Shown: positions 25,047 through 34,470, numbered from the stretch's first letter. The stretch: 64,000 nt of DNA from an uncultured Ruegeria sp. (GCF_947497005.1 NZ_CANMFF010000015.1:54142-118141); one strand, 5' to 3'. The notes: generated from the letters alone by a model not told the origin. Translations and numbers: made by a program.

Positions 25047-27971
25047 ATGGCATCATATAACGCGCGCAAACGCGATCCATTGCTGGACAGCACAACGCAG
25101 GCCGCATTGGAACGACGCAGTAAGGAACTGATCGGCATCGCGCTGATCCTGCTGGGTTTGGCCGGGGCTGCTATGATCTGGTCCTACACGCCCGACGATC
25201 CGAACTGGATGGTGTCGACTGATGCCCCGGTACAGAACTGGATGGGACGGATTGGGGCCTGGATCGCGGCTCTTTCGTTCATTATCGTCGGATGGGGAAG
25301 TTGGGGAATTGCCATTACACTGGTCGTTTGGGGCATACGATTTGCTGGTCATTATGGCGAGGAACGTGCGATTGCGCGTCTGATCTTTGCGCCAATCTGG
25401 ATTGCTGTGCTTGCTGTTTATGCTGCCACGCTTGTCCCGGACACTGATTGGCGTGGCACGCACAATTATGGGCTGGGAGGTCTAGGCGGTGACACCGTCT
25501 TGGGGTTCATTCTGATAATTCTCCCTGTTCCATCTGCTTTTGTAGTCAAACTGGTGTCGTTGGTCACGGCGGTCGGAACGATTGCGCTGGGTATTTTTGT
25601 GCTGGGCTTCACCAATTCGGACGTGAAACATGGGTTCCGCGCCTTCCTGTTGGGCCTTGTGATGTCCTATGACATGCTGATGACTCTGATGGGGCGCGGT
25701 GCGGCCTCGGCCGCGCAGGCCGCTCGGGATCGTCGGGCGCAGTGGGAAGAGCGAAAGCTTGCCCGCACTGAAGCCGCTGAGGCCATGTTCCAGGATGATC
25801 TGGCTTATGCTGATCCCATCTTTGAAGAACCAGAACTGGAATTCCCCGAACCTGCGGTCAAAACTGGCCTGTTGGCGCGTATGCCGTCGCTTATCCGACG
25901 CGCTGACCCGATGCCTGAGCCGGAGTTGGTCGATCCCGAACCGATCGCGGGTTTTGACGAAATGCCAGGCGAAGATCGCATCCGCTCGAAAATCTCGGAA
26001 GCCGTGCGCAATCGTAAAGTGGCTGTTGGTGAATTGGCGGCCGAACCAGATCCAAGCCTTCCCCTGACCAAGGGCCGTGGCCGCCGCCCGGGTCCGCTTA
26101 TCCTGAACGCGAACCAGGCGGGTGATCTGCCGCCGGAACCGCCGGTAACAGCTGCGGGCTTGCCGCCTGAGCCTCCGATTGCAGCCGATGTCGCTACGGA
26201 GTGGCACGAGCCGGCACCGACGGAATATGCGTCGGAACAAATGCTGGACCGCTATGCGTCTGAGCCGGAAGTTGAAGACGACACGGTCTTCGAGGATATC
26301 GATGAACCTGCAGCGCTTCCGCGCCCGGCGATAAAAATCCCGGTGGCCGAACCGCGCAAGCCTGTGGTCGCGCAGCCAGTACGCCGTACGCCGCAACCTT
26401 CACGCAGAGCACAAGCCGAAGCGCAACCCGTATTGTCCTTTGAAGAACGTCATTCTGATTTCGAATTGCCGCCACTGGGCTTGTTGTCCAACCCATCCGC
26501 CATTCAGCGCCACCATCTGAGCGATGAAGCTTTGGAAGAAAACGCACGCATGCTGGAAAACGTTCTGGACGACTATGGCGTCAAGGGTGAGATCACCAGC
26601 GTCCGCCCCGGCCCGGTTGTTACTATGTACGAACTGGAACCGGCTCCGGGCTTGAAAGCCAGCCGTGTAATCGGTCTGGCCGATGACATTGCCCGCTCGA
26701 TGTCGGCGCTTTCAGCCCGTGTTTCGACCCTTCCGGGGCGTTCGGTGATCGGTATCGAATTGCCGAACGAAAATCGTGAAATGGTGGTTCTGCGAGAAAT
26801 TCTTGGCAGTCGCGATTTCGGAGACGGCAACCATGCGCTGCCGCTGGCGCTGGGTAAGGATATCGGCGGCGAATCTGTGGTAGCGAACCTGGCCAAGATG
26901 CCTCACCTGCTGATCGCCGGTACAACTGGGTCTGGTAAGTCGGTGGCGATCAACACCATGATCTTGTCGCTGCTTTACAAGCTGACACCGGATGAATGCC
27001 GCCTGATCATGATTGACCCGAAGATGCTGGAACTGTCTGTTTATGATGGCATCCCACATCTGCTCTCGCCCGTTGTTACCGATCCGAAAAAGGCGGTTGT
27101 CGCCCTGAAATGGGTCGTGGGCGAGATGGAGGACCGCTATCGCAAGATGTCCAAAATGGGTGTCCGTAACATCGCAGGCTATAACGGCCGTGTGAAGGAC
27201 GCGCTGGACAAAGGCGAACTGTTCAGCCGCACGGTGCAAACCGGTTTTGACGATGAGACCGGCGAACCCACATTCGAGACCGAGGAATTTGCACCCGAAG
27301 CAATGCCCTATATCGTCGTCATCGTCGACGAGATGGCCGACCTGATGATGGTCGCCGGCAAGGAAATCGAAGCCTGTATCCAGCGTCTGGCGCAGATGGC
27401 GCGGGCCTCGGGTATTCATCTGATCATGGCCACGCAGCGCCCGTCCGTGGATGTAATTACAGGTACGATCAAGGCAAACTTCCCGACGCGAATCTCGTTC
27501 CAGGTGACTTCGAAAGTCGACAGCCGGACTATTCTGGGCGAAATGGGGGCTGAGCAACTGCTAGGTCAAGGCGACATGCTGTATATGGCCGGAGGCGCCA
27601 AAATCACCCGCTGCCACGGTCCGTTTGTGTCGGACGAAGAGGTCGAGGAAATCGTCAACCACCTGAAACAGTTCGGCCCGCCCGATTACGTCAGCACAGT
27701 GCTAGACGGCCCGGCCGAAGATAAGGCCGACAATATCGATGCTGTTCTGGGTCTGAACACGGGTGGCAACACGAACGGAGAGGATGCCCTGTATGATCAG
27801 GCGGTGGCGATTGTGATCAAGGATCGCAAATGTTCGACCTCTTACATTCAGCGAAAACTTGCCATTGGCTACAACAAAGCTGCGCGACTTGTTGAGCAAA
27901 TGGAAGACGAAGGTGTTGTTTCGTCGGCAAATCATGTCGGGAAACGCGAAATCCTCGTCCCCGAACAATAG
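25047..27971 (+). CDS. ftsK: DNA translocase FtsK
   Basis: The 974-aa protein has four or five membrane segments in the first 190 residues, an acidic proline-rich linker, and the RecA-like motor (Walker A GTTGSGKS near 626, Walker B VIVDEMADLM near 756). A C-terminal winged-helix gamma domain follows (SYIQRKLAIGYNKAARLVEQMEDEG) that reads KOPS sites. It pumps the terminus region at the septum and activates XerCD. I chose the ATG at 25047, preceded by GAGGG, over a GTG at 25029. lolA follows after 39 bp. Confidence 0.96.
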   Translation: MASYNARKRDPLLDSTTQAALERRSKELIGIALILLGLAGAAMIWSYTPDDPNWMVSTDAPVQNWMGRIGAWIAALSFIIVGWGSWGIAITLVVWGIRFAGHYGEERAIARLIFAPIWIAVLAVYAATLVPDTDWRGTHNYGLGGLGGDTVLGFILIILPVPSAFVVKLVSLVTAVGTIALGIFVLGFTNSDVKHGFRAFLLGLVMSYDMLMTLMGRGAASAAQAARDRRAQWEERKLARTEAAEAMFQDDLAYADPIFEEPELEFPEPAVKTGLLARMPSLIRRADPMPEPELVDPEPIAGFDEMPGEDRIRSKISEAVRNRKVAVGELAAEPDPSLPLTKGRGRRPGPLILNANQAGDLPPEPPVTAAGLPPEPPIAADVATEWHEPAPTEYASEQMLDRYASEPEVEDDTVFEDIDEPAALPRPAIKIPVAEPRKPVVAQPVRRTPQPSRRAQAEAQPVLSFEERHSDFELPPLGLLSNPSAIQRHHLSDEALEENARMLENVLDDYGVKGEITSVRPGPVVTMYELEPAPGLKASRVIGLADDIARSMSALSARVSTLPGRSVIGIELPNENREMVVLREILGSRDFGDGNHALPLALGKDIGGESVVANLAKMPHLLIAGTTGSGKSVAINTMILSLLYKLTPDECRLIMIDPKMLELSVYDGIPHLLSPVVTDPKKAVVALKWVVGEMEDRYRKMSKMGVRNIAGYNGRVKDALDKGELFSRTVQTGFDDETGEPTFETEEFAPEAMPYIVVIVDEMADLMMVAGKEIEACIQRLAQMARASGIHLIMATQRPSVDVITGTIKANFPTRISFQVTSKVDSRTILGEMGAEQLLGQGDMLYMAGGAKITRCHGPFVSDEEVEEIVNHLKQFGPPDYVSTVLDGPAEDKADNIDAVLGLNTGGNTNGEDALYDQAVAIVIKDRKCSTSYIQRKLAIGYNKAARLVEQMEDEGVVSSANHVGKREILVPEQ

Positions 27972-28010
27972 GATATTTAATAACAAGGGCAGAAGGCCTA
28001 TCTGTACGGC

Positions 28011-28607
28011 ATGAAACAGATTGCTTTTGCCCTTGCTTTGACACTGGCCGCACCTGCCGCTTGGGCGGCGGACAAGCTGCCGCTTTCACAGATTTCCAAT
28101 TACCTGAACGGATTGAAAACGATTCAGACGACCTTCACGCAGGTAAATGATGACGGCTCGCTGAGCACCGGAAAATTGTGGATACAACGTCCGGGAAAAA
28201 TGCGGTTCGAATATGATCCGCCCAGCAGCGCCGTTGTGCTGGCGCGGTCCGGTACCGTTCAGATTTTTGACCCCAAATCAAACCAACCGCCCGAGCAATA
28301 CCCGTTGAAGCGCACGCCGCTTTCCCTTGTGCTGGCGCGCAATGTGAACCTGAGTCAGGCCAATATGGTTGTGGGTCATAGCTTTGACGGCACCGCCACC
28401 GTGGTTACGGCGCAGGACCCCAAGAACCCCGAGGCTGGCCGGATTGAACTGATGTTCACCGATAATCCGGTTGAGTTGCGCAAATGGGTGATCCACGACA
28501 ATGCGGGCAGCCAAACAACTGTTCTGCTGGGCGCACTGAATGAAGGCGGACGCCTTGATCAGAAGCTGTTCTCGGACAAAAAGAGAAGCGGGTCAGGCAA
28601 TCGCTGA
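28011..28607 (+). CDS. lolA: Outer-membrane lipoprotein carrier protein LolA
   Basis: The 198-aa precursor has a signal peptide (MKQIAFALALTLAAPAAWA) and the LolA pattern: SNYLNGLKTIQTTFTQ near 26, SLSTGKLWIQRPGKMRFEY near 48, and NVNLSQANMVV near 108. LolA ferries lipoproteins across the periplasm to LolB. ftsK-lolA is a typical pairing. Its 3' end is part of a hairpin that serves as terminator for the convergent SLT gene. Confidence 0.9.
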   Translation: MKQIAFALALTLAAPAAWAADKLPLSQISNYLNGLKTIQTTFTQVNDDGSLSTGKLWIQRPGKMRFEYDPPSSAVVLARSGTVQIFDPKSNQPPEQYPLKRTPLSLVLARNVNLSQANMVVGHSFDGTATVVTAQDPKNPEAGRIELMFTDNPVELRKWVIHDNAGSQTTVLLGALNEGGRLDQKLFSDKKRSGSGNR

Positions 28608-28612
28608 CCCGC
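28578..28612 (-). terminator. Terminator of the SLT lipoprotein gene, overlapping the end of lolA
   Basis: GCGGGTCA (28588-28595) pairs with TGACCCGC (28605-28612). On the minus strand the stem is followed by TTCTCTTTTT. It starts 10 bp past the SLT gene stop and includes the lolA stop codon. Confidence 0.65.
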
Positions 28613-28621
28613 CTGGGTGCA

Positions 28622-29203
28622 TTAGTAGCGGCAGTTCGCCAGTTGCGCCTGATATAGTTGGGCGCGTGCGTCCACATCATTGGCAACGTTCAACAACCAG
28701 GATTTGCTGTTGTAGCTGCCGCGCGCGTATCCTGTATGGCCTTCGTGATAGGCCAGGTATTGATTGCGCGTATCTGCCGGGTGAATACCGTTGCGTTCAT
28801 AGCTTTTGTTCATGTACCAACCGATAAAGTCCGAGGCGTCGCGGATGCGATCCCGTTTGGCCCGGCGCTTGCCGGTTTCCTGCTGATATTGATCCCAAGT
28901 GCCATCCAGCGCCTGACTGAATCCATAAGCGCTGCTCTGCCGACCCATGGGGATGACCCCTAGAACGTACCGATGCGGCGTGCGCGCATCATGGCGATAG
29001 CGGCTTTCCTGATAGATCGTGGCCATTTGGACGTGGACTGGTACGCCCCATTTTCGCTCAGTGCTTTTGAACGCTTTGATATAGTCGGGACGTTCGCGCG
29101 CAATACTGCACGCGTCATTCAGTTTGCTGGGCGGTTGTTTGGAACCACCCCCACAGGATGCCAAAAGCAGCACCCCGAAGAGTACGACAAAAATTCTGCT
29201 CAT
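28622..29203 (-). CDS. Transglycosylase-like (SLT domain) lipoprotein
   Basis: The 193-aa protein has a lipoprotein signal (LLLASC, acylated Cys17) and a lysozyme-like domain with catalytic Glu in IYQESRYR near residue 68. SSAYGFSQALDGTWDQYQ and YLAYHEGHTGYARG follow. It probably cleaves glycan strands in the periplasm from the outer membrane. I used the ATG at 29203; one nine bases earlier is also possible. It is monocistronic, convergent with lolA. Confidence 0.82.
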   Translation of the reverse strand: MSRIFVVLFGVLLLASCGGGSKQPPSKLNDACSIARERPDYIKAFKSTERKWGVPVHVQMATIYQESRYRHDARTPHRYVLGVIPMGRQSSAYGFSQALDGTWDQYQQETGKRRAKRDRIRDASDFIGWYMNKSYERNGIHPADTRNQYLAYHEGHTGYARGSYNSKSWLLNVANDVDARAQLYQAQLANCRY

Positions 29204-29264
29204 GTGCCTCATGCCTTTTTTTGTGTATTCTAGCGTAGATTGAGCGCTGAGGAAATCACAATCG

Positions 29265-30146
29265 CTACAAAACGATGGCTAGAATGACGGGTAACGCTGC
29301 AACGGAAAGCACGGTCGACACCATGACCATGCCAGCAACGGCATCGGAATCGGCCCCAAACCGTTCTGCCAACAAGTAAGAAGTCACAGCAACCGGCGTA
29401 CAGATCTGCAGCACCAGAACGCCAAACGCGATCGTGTCCAGATCAAACAGAACACCGATCCCCCAACCCAGCGCAAAGCAAACGGTCAGCTTCAGCGCCG
29501 ATAGCCAGAGCGCCTGCTCCAGGCTGTGCGACGTAAGGCGGGCTATGGCCACACCCACAGTCACCAGCATCAACGGGACTGCCATCTGCCCCAGAAGCTC
29601 CAATGTGTTGGTCAGAAATGTGGGTGTTTGCCACCCTTGCCACAGGAATACCGCACCCAGAATAGTCGCCCATGCCATCGGCTGGCGCAGGACCTGTCCC
29701 CACGCACCTTTTCCCGCGACCAGATATATCCCATATGTGAATGAAAACAACGCGGTGACAGACAGAAAGATGACCGCATACCCCAACCCGACCTGACCAA
29801 AGGCAAAGATACACAGCGGCAGACCAAGATTGCCGGTATTGCCGAAAATCAAAGGCGACAAATAGGTCCGCTGCTCCAGTTTCAAACCGCGAACGACCAG
29901 CCAGAAAACCAGCGCCAGCACAACATTGGCAACCAGCGCCGCCATCGTGAAGCGCGACAGATCTCCGCCCGGGATATCGGTTTGCATGAGGGCAACAAAG
30001 ATCAGGCTGGGCATTGCCAGCGTTGTTGCAAAGCGCGTGACGAATTGCAGGCGGTACTCGAACCCCAGCTTAACCCAGGTAAACCCAATGGCCGCCAAAA
30101 GAAAAACCGGAGCCACAATTTCGAATACTGTCAGTATTAGGTTCAC
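29265..30146 (-). CDS. AEC-family (auxin efflux carrier-like) transporter
   Basis: A very hydrophobic 293-aa protein with about ten membrane segments in two five-helix halves. NTGNLGLPLCIFAFG near residue 106 is the crossover motif typical of AEC/malonate-type carriers. Members export or take up organic acids; the substrate is unknown. It is divergent from hspQ with 80 bp between starts. Confidence 0.85.
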   Translation of the reverse strand: MNLILTVFEIVAPVFLLAAIGFTWVKLGFEYRLQFVTRFATTLAMPSLIFVALMQTDIPGGDLSRFTMAALVANVVLALVFWLVVRGLKLEQRTYLSPLIFGNTGNLGLPLCIFAFGQVGLGYAVIFLSVTALFSFTYGIYLVAGKGAWGQVLRQPMAWATILGAVFLWQGWQTPTFLTNTLELLGQMAVPLMLVTVGVAIARLTSHSLEQALWLSALKLTVCFALGWGIGVLFDLDTIAFGVLVLQICTPVAVTSYLLAERFGADSDAVAGMVMVSTVLSVAALPVILAIVL

Positions 30147-30226
30147 AGACTGTTTCCCTGAATTTCACATCAATGATTGGCATTTCGGCCCGGAAACGGG
30201 TAAAAAAAACTTTGGGGGCTGAAGCA

Positions 30227-30553
30227 ATGCTAAAGACACGTGCAAAATACGGCTTAGGCCAGGTGGTCCGTCATAAAAAGCACCCTTTTCGAGGGGTGAT
30301 TTTTGACGTGGATCCTGAGTTTTCGAATACCGAAGAATGGTATCAAGCCATTCCGGAAGACAGTCGCCCAAGGAAAGAGCAACCGTTCTACCACCTGTTG
30401 GCTGAGAACGACCAATCCTTCTATGTTGCTTATGTTTCAGAACAAAATCTGGTTGCCGACTATTCTGGTGAACCTGTCGAACACCCGGATATCCCCAATA
30501 TGTTCGGACCGTTCGAAGACGGTGCATACCCTCTGCATTTTCATTTGAACTAA
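30227..30553 (+). CDS. hspQ: Heat-shock protein HspQ (hemimethylated-DNA-binding family)
   Basis: The 108-aa protein fits HspQ/YccV: KYGLGQVVRHKKHPFRGVIFD near the N-terminus, then WYQAIPEDSRP, PFYHLLAE and YVAYVSEQNL. It is a small stress protein affecting protein stability and DnaA, and a Lon substrate in enterobacteria. The start at 30227 gives the usual length; an upstream in-frame codon would add 18 unlikely residues. I could not identify a heat-shock promoter in the 80-bp gap. Confidence 0.85.
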   Translation: MLKTRAKYGLGQVVRHKKHPFRGVIFDVDPEFSNTEEWYQAIPEDSRPRKEQPFYHLLAENDQSFYVAYVSEQNLVADYSGEPVEHPDIPNMFGPFEDGAYPLHFHLN

Positions 30554-30588
30554 CTGAACCGAACCGGCGGGCGCAGGTGTGCCGCTGA

Positions 30589-32166
30589 TCAATATCCAAG
30601 GGCACAGCCATCTTTGCGCGGGTCGCTGGCACCCTCCAAAACACCGTCTTTTCGGATTCGGATCGCTTGCGCTCCGCCAAGTGGTGTTTCCGGAATCTCA
30701 ATATTGTGACCGATCTCGGATAATTGTTTCGCAATCCCTTCAAAGTACCCACGCTCCAGTTTCAAAACTGACCCGTCGAAAAAGGCGCGTGGTGCATTGA
30801 TGCTTTCCTGCAACCCCAGCTCGAAATCGGTGAGGTTTGAAACGAAACGCGCGTGGCCGGTTGGCTGATAGGCACCGCCCATGACGCCAAAAGGCATCGA
30901 AACACGCCCGTTCTCGGTCAACATTCCCGGAATGATAGTGTGCATCGGGCGTTTACCGCCGCCCAGTTCATTAGGATGGTCAGGTTGCAACGTGAATCCA
31001 GCCCCGCGGTTTTGCAGTAGAATGCCGTATTTTTCCGAAGCGATACCTGATCCAAAGCTGTGAAAGATCGAATAGATCAGTGACACCGCCATCTGGTTGC
31101 GGTCGACAACCGTAATGTACACCGTGTCCTTGTGGATGGCTTCAGTCAAAGGCGCGGCCGCAGGCATTGCTTTTTCAAGATCAATGAGAGCAGCCAGCTT
31201 AGCGGCAACGTCAGGGTCAAGGAAGCGTTCTGTTCTAGCCATATGGTCCGGATCTGCGATGAACCGGTTACGTGCGTCAAAGGCCAGTTTGGTCGCCTCA
31301 GCTTCGATGTGAATCCGATCTGCTCCGACTGGGTTCATATTGGCCAGATCGAAGTGTTTCAGGATGTTCAGCAGCAAAATTGCAGTTGCACCCTGGCCAT
31401 TCGGCGGATGTTCCACCAGATCGACGCCTTTGTAATCCCCGCGCATCGGGTCGGTTTCCGTGCATTTCGTATTCTGAAAATCGTCTGCAGTGTGAATACC
31501 ACCCCGCGCAGAAAGCGCAGCGATCATGTCCTCGGCAATTTCGCCAGAGTAGAAGGCGTCGCGCCCGTGGCTGGCGATCTGACGCAGAACTTCAGCTTGC
31601 CCGGGAGAGCGAAAAACCTGACCGATTGAAGGGATCCGACCATTGATCAAATAGTGATCGCGCGCGGCACCTTGCAGGGTCTCCCCACCGACTTTCCAGT
31701 CAAAAGCGACTCTTGGAGCCACCGGAACACCCTGTTCGGCATAGTGAATCGCAGGGTGCAATATAGCGTCCAGCCCCAATTGCCCTTCGGTTTCGGCCAG
31801 GTGGCAGAAGGCGTCTACGGCTCCGGGAATGGTCACGGCATCCGGCCCATTTAAAGGTATGGACGACAGGCCCTGGCCTCGTAATTTCTGTGATTGCGCG
31901 GCAAGTGGAGCGCGGCCCGATCCGTTGAGCGCGCGTATCTGATTTTCCCCTGCGCGATTGAACAGGACAAAACAATCGCCACCCAACCCGGTCATTTGAG
32001 GTTCGCAAATCCCAAGCAATACTGCTCCGGCAATTGCTGCATCCATCGCGTTGCCGCCCTGGCCAAGGATGTCGATCGCCACTTTGGCTGCCAGCGGATG
32101 CGACGTTGCGCACATGCCCTGTGTGGCAAAGACTTCTGATCGCTCGGGTTTGTGCAGATCACGCAT
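30589..32166 (-). CDS. Gamma-glutamyltransferase-family (Ntn) hydrolase
   Basis: The 525-aa protein shows the GGT family layout: ATSHPLAAKVAIDILGQGGNAMDAA near the N-terminus, ring-opening GGDCFVLF near 63, and the autocleavage site before Thr348 in KDTVYITVVDRNQMAVSL. No signal peptide is visible, so it is likely cytoplasmic, unlike classical periplasmic GGT; cephalosporin-acylase-like or YwrD-type relatives are possible. It is preceded by a 216-bp gap with a strong inverted repeat. Confidence 0.85.
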   Translation of the reverse strand: MRDLHKPERSEVFATQGMCATSHPLAAKVAIDILGQGGNAMDAAIAGAVLLGICEPQMTGLGGDCFVLFNRAGENQIRALNGSGRAPLAAQSQKLRGQGLSSIPLNGPDAVTIPGAVDAFCHLAETEGQLGLDAILHPAIHYAEQGVPVAPRVAFDWKVGGETLQGAARDHYLINGRIPSIGQVFRSPGQAEVLRQIASHGRDAFYSGEIAEDMIAALSARGGIHTADDFQNTKCTETDPMRGDYKGVDLVEHPPNGQGATAILLLNILKHFDLANMNPVGADRIHIEAEATKLAFDARNRFIADPDHMARTERFLDPDVAAKLAALIDLEKAMPAAAPLTEAIHKDTVYITVVDRNQMAVSLIYSIFHSFGSGIASEKYGILLQNRGAGFTLQPDHPNELGGGKRPMHTIIPGMLTENGRVSMPFGVMGGAYQPTGHARFVSNLTDFELGLQESINAPRAFFDGSVLKLERGYFEGIAKQLSEIGHNIEIPETPLGGAQAIRIRKDGVLEGASDPRKDGCALGY

Positions 32167-32244
32167 GGCGCACGTCTTTCTCCTTGGAACAGGGGAAAGC
32201 TATTCTCTGATCAGAGATTGTCCAGTAAATTCAGGGGAGAAGTT

Positions 32245-32291
32245 CCTCGGCGCCATTCACTGGGTGGGGGCTGTGATATGAGGCGCCGAGG
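32245..32291. promoter_or_regulatory. 10-bp perfect inverted repeat upstream of the GGT-like gene
   Basis: CCTCGGCGCC (32245-32254) and GGCGCCGAGG (32282-32291) flank a 27-bp loop in the 216-bp gap between the RsbW-like and GGT-like genes, both on the minus strand. No U-run follows on either strand. It may be a leader hairpin, operator, or the terminator of the RsbW/STAS pair. A second palindrome, CTCTGATCAGAG, sits near 32206. Confidence 0.4.
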
Positions 32292-32382
32292 GAAGCTATC
32301 TGAGCTACGAGTCATTGTATGATGGTTGTTTGCGGCGCGACAATGTTTCGAAAAAGGCCTTATTGTGACCAATTGTGCCGGT

Positions 32383-32832
32383 TCATCTCGTCGATTCAAA
32401 GTTGAACCTCAAAGATAGCCGATTGCACCCATCGCGACGCTCATACCAGATGTCGTTGGTCAGTTGATGAATCAGGAACCAGCCGAATCCACCTTCGGGC
32501 AGATCTTGAATACGGGTTCCAAGCGATGCAGGTGTACCATCTGGTGGATGGCAACCGGGCAGCGGATGACCTGTATCCGAGATCAGAATGTCCAATCTGT
32601 CCTGATCTAGCCGACAGGTGACCCGAACTTTGGCCGGGGCAACACCGTTATAGGCGTGTTCCACCACGTTGTTGATAGCCTCTGCCAATGCAATCTTTAC
32701 ATCGTCAGCCTTATGGGGTGGCAATCCCCGTTTCGCCAATCCGGCGCTAAGCTGTGATATTCCCGCACTGGCTTCCGTCTCAGTCGCGGGAAAGCTCAAC
32801 TCCAGACAGGTTTTGTTACAAACGGGCTCCAC
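32383..32832 (-). CDS. RsbW-like anti-sigma factor / serine kinase (HATPase_c_2)
   Basis: The 149-aa protein is a GHKL ATPase of the RsbW/SpoIIAB type: N-box EAINNVVEHAYNG near residue 50, G1-like ISDTGHPLPG near 84, and G2-like EGGFGWFLIHQL near 114. Such kinases phosphorylate a STAS antagonist and bind a sigma factor or other target. The STAS gene is directly upstream, 21 bp away, forming a partner-switch pair. No sigma factor or PP2C phosphatase gene is in the neighbourhood. Confidence 0.88.
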   Translation of the reverse strand: MEPVCNKTCLELSFPATETEASAGISQLSAGLAKRGLPPHKADDVKIALAEAINNVVEHAYNGVAPAKVRVTCRLDQDRLDILISDTGHPLPGCHPPDGTPASLGTRIQDLPEGGFGWFLIHQLTNDIWYERRDGCNRLSLRFNFESTR

Positions 32833-32853
32833 GCCAACTCACTCCTGTAGTTG

Positions 32854-33192
32854 TCACGCTTCCGGTGCCGTCAAGGCGTCGTCCAACGTCGCAAACAGTT
32901 TGAAAACCGTATCCATGCGTGTCAGGTGGAAAACTTTTTCGACCACGGGCTGCAGGCCTGCCAGATCCAGCCTCCGGTCCTTTCCCAATTGTTTCATTGA
33001 CGCCACGATTGCGCCCAGACCGCTTGAATCAATGAACTGGACGTCGGACAAGTCCAAAACCACCCGGTTAGCGTTTGACTCGGTCTCAGCACGCATGTCT
33101 TCCTTGAACTGAATCGCCATCGCGGCATCAATCCGGTCAGAATGAACGGTGATAATCTGAGTTGCGCCGGTCGTCTTGCTGGTCAGCCCCAT
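32854..33192 (-). CDS. STAS-domain anti-sigma factor antagonist
   Basis: The 112-aa protein is a single STAS domain with VVLDLSDVQFIDSSGLG near 44-60, containing the phosphorylatable Ser of the DSSG motif, and a following KDRRLDLAGL. It is the expected substrate of the adjacent RsbW-like kinase. The ATG at 33192 (MGLTSKT) was chosen; the upstream codon at 33210 lacks a ribosome site. Divergent from the thiolase gene by about 100 bp. Confidence 0.88.
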   Translation of the reverse strand: MGLTSKTTGATQIITVHSDRIDAAMAIQFKEDMRAETESNANRVVLDLSDVQFIDSSGLGAIVASMKQLGKDRRLDLAGLQPVVEKVFHLTRMDTVFKLFATLDDALTAPEA

Positions 33193-33269
33193 GGTCTGGC
33201 CGCCCTCCAAACTGAAAAATGAGTCGTAGAAATACGCTAGACGGCAATTCTTACCATTCGGTATTCAAG

Positions 33270-33286
33270 AGCCGAAAAGCAGGAGG
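33270..33286 (+). repeat. 17-bp leader sequence shared with the amidase gene
   Basis: Second copy of AGCCGAAAAGCAGGAGG (first at 22390-22406), ending 9 bp before the thiolase ATG and containing its ribosome site. Confidence 0.35.
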
Positions 33287-33295
33287 AAAACCCGG

Positions 33296-34468
33296 ATGAG
33301 AGAAATTGTTATTGCGGGGGCTGCCCGAACGCCCATGGGCGGTTTTCAGGGAATGTTTGATGGAGTTGCAGCAGCGGACCTCGGGGGGGAAGCAATCCGC
33401 GCGGCGCTGGCGCAGTCAGGGGCGCAGACAGTTGATGAAATTCTGATCGGGTGCGTGCTGCCCGCAGGGCAAGGCCAGGCACCTGCACGGCAGGCCGGGT
33501 TTGCCGCAGGCTTGGGGGAAGAGGTTCCTGCCACAACGCTGAACAAGATGTGCGGCTCAGGTATGAAAGCAGCGATGATGGCCTTTGATCAGATCGCATT
33601 GGGCCATGCGAATACAATGGTGGCCGGTGGCATGGAAAGCATGACCAACGCACCCTATTTGCTGCCAAAGATGCGCAGCGGTGCCCGCATCGGGCATGGT
33701 CAGGTCGTTGATCACTTGTTCCTCGACGGGCTTGAAGATGCATATGACAAAGGTCGCCTGATGGGTACCTTCGCCGAAGACTGTGCCGAGACGTATCAGT
33801 TCACGCGCGAAGCGCAGGATGAATATGCGCTGCAATCTCTGTCCAACGCGCTTTCCGCACAGGAAAGCGGTGCCTTCGATCAGGAAATCGCTCCGGTTAC
33901 AGTCCGGACCCGAAAGGGCGAAATCTTGCTGGACTCGGACGAACAACCGAAATCCGCTCGCCCCGAGAAAATTCCGACGTTGAAACCAGCGTTCCGCAAG
34001 GACGGCACGGTAACGGCCGCAAACTCTTCCTCGATTTCAGACGGAGCTGCCGCACTTGTTCTGACATCGGCAGATACGGCCGAGGCACAGGGGCTGGCTG
34101 TTCGGGCTCGGATTCTGGGTCATGCGAGCCATGCTCAGGCACCTGGCCTATTCACGACGGCACCGGTTCCGGCGGCGCAGAAACTCTTGTCAAGCATCGG
34201 CTGGAGCAAGGATGATGTCGACTTGTGGGAAATTAACGAGGCTTTCGCCGTAGTGCCCATGGCATTCATGCACGAAATGGGATTGCCGCGCGCCAAGGTG
34301 AACGTGAATGGCGGTGCCTGTGCCCTGGGGCACCCCATTGGGGCCTCTGGTGCCCGCATCATGGTCACATTGCTGAATGCTTTGGAAAAACGAAACCTCA
34401 AAAGAGGAGTTGCAGCGATCTGCATTGGCGGGGGTGAAGGAACGGCAATCGCCATCGAACGCGTTTGA
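33296..34468 (+). CDS. Acetyl-CoA acetyltransferase (thiolase)
   Basis: The 390-aa protein has a complete thiolase active site: Cys86 in NKMCGSGMKA, His346 in ALGHPIGASG and Cys376 in CIGGGEG. GGMESMTNAPYLLP near 111 is the biosynthetic/acetoacetyl-CoA signature. It condenses or cleaves acetoacetyl-CoA, or a longer ketoacyl-CoA, in the cytoplasm. A phaB partner is not present here. An intergenic repeat copy lies just downstream. Confidence 0.93.
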   Translation: MREIVIAGAARTPMGGFQGMFDGVAAADLGGEAIRAALAQSGAQTVDEILIGCVLPAGQGQAPARQAGFAAGLGEEVPATTLNKMCGSGMKAAMMAFDQIALGHANTMVAGGMESMTNAPYLLPKMRSGARIGHGQVVDHLFLDGLEDAYDKGRLMGTFAEDCAETYQFTREAQDEYALQSLSNALSAQESGAFDQEIAPVTVRTRKGEILLDSDEQPKSARPEKIPTLKPAFRKDGTVTAANSSSISDGAAALVLTSADTAEAQGLAVRARILGHASHAQAPGLFTTAPVPAAQKLLSSIGWSKDDVDLWEINEAFAVVPMAFMHEMGLPRAKVNVNGGACALGHPIGASGARIMVTLLNALEKRNLKRGVAAICIGGGEGTAIAIERV

Positions 34469-34470
34469 CC

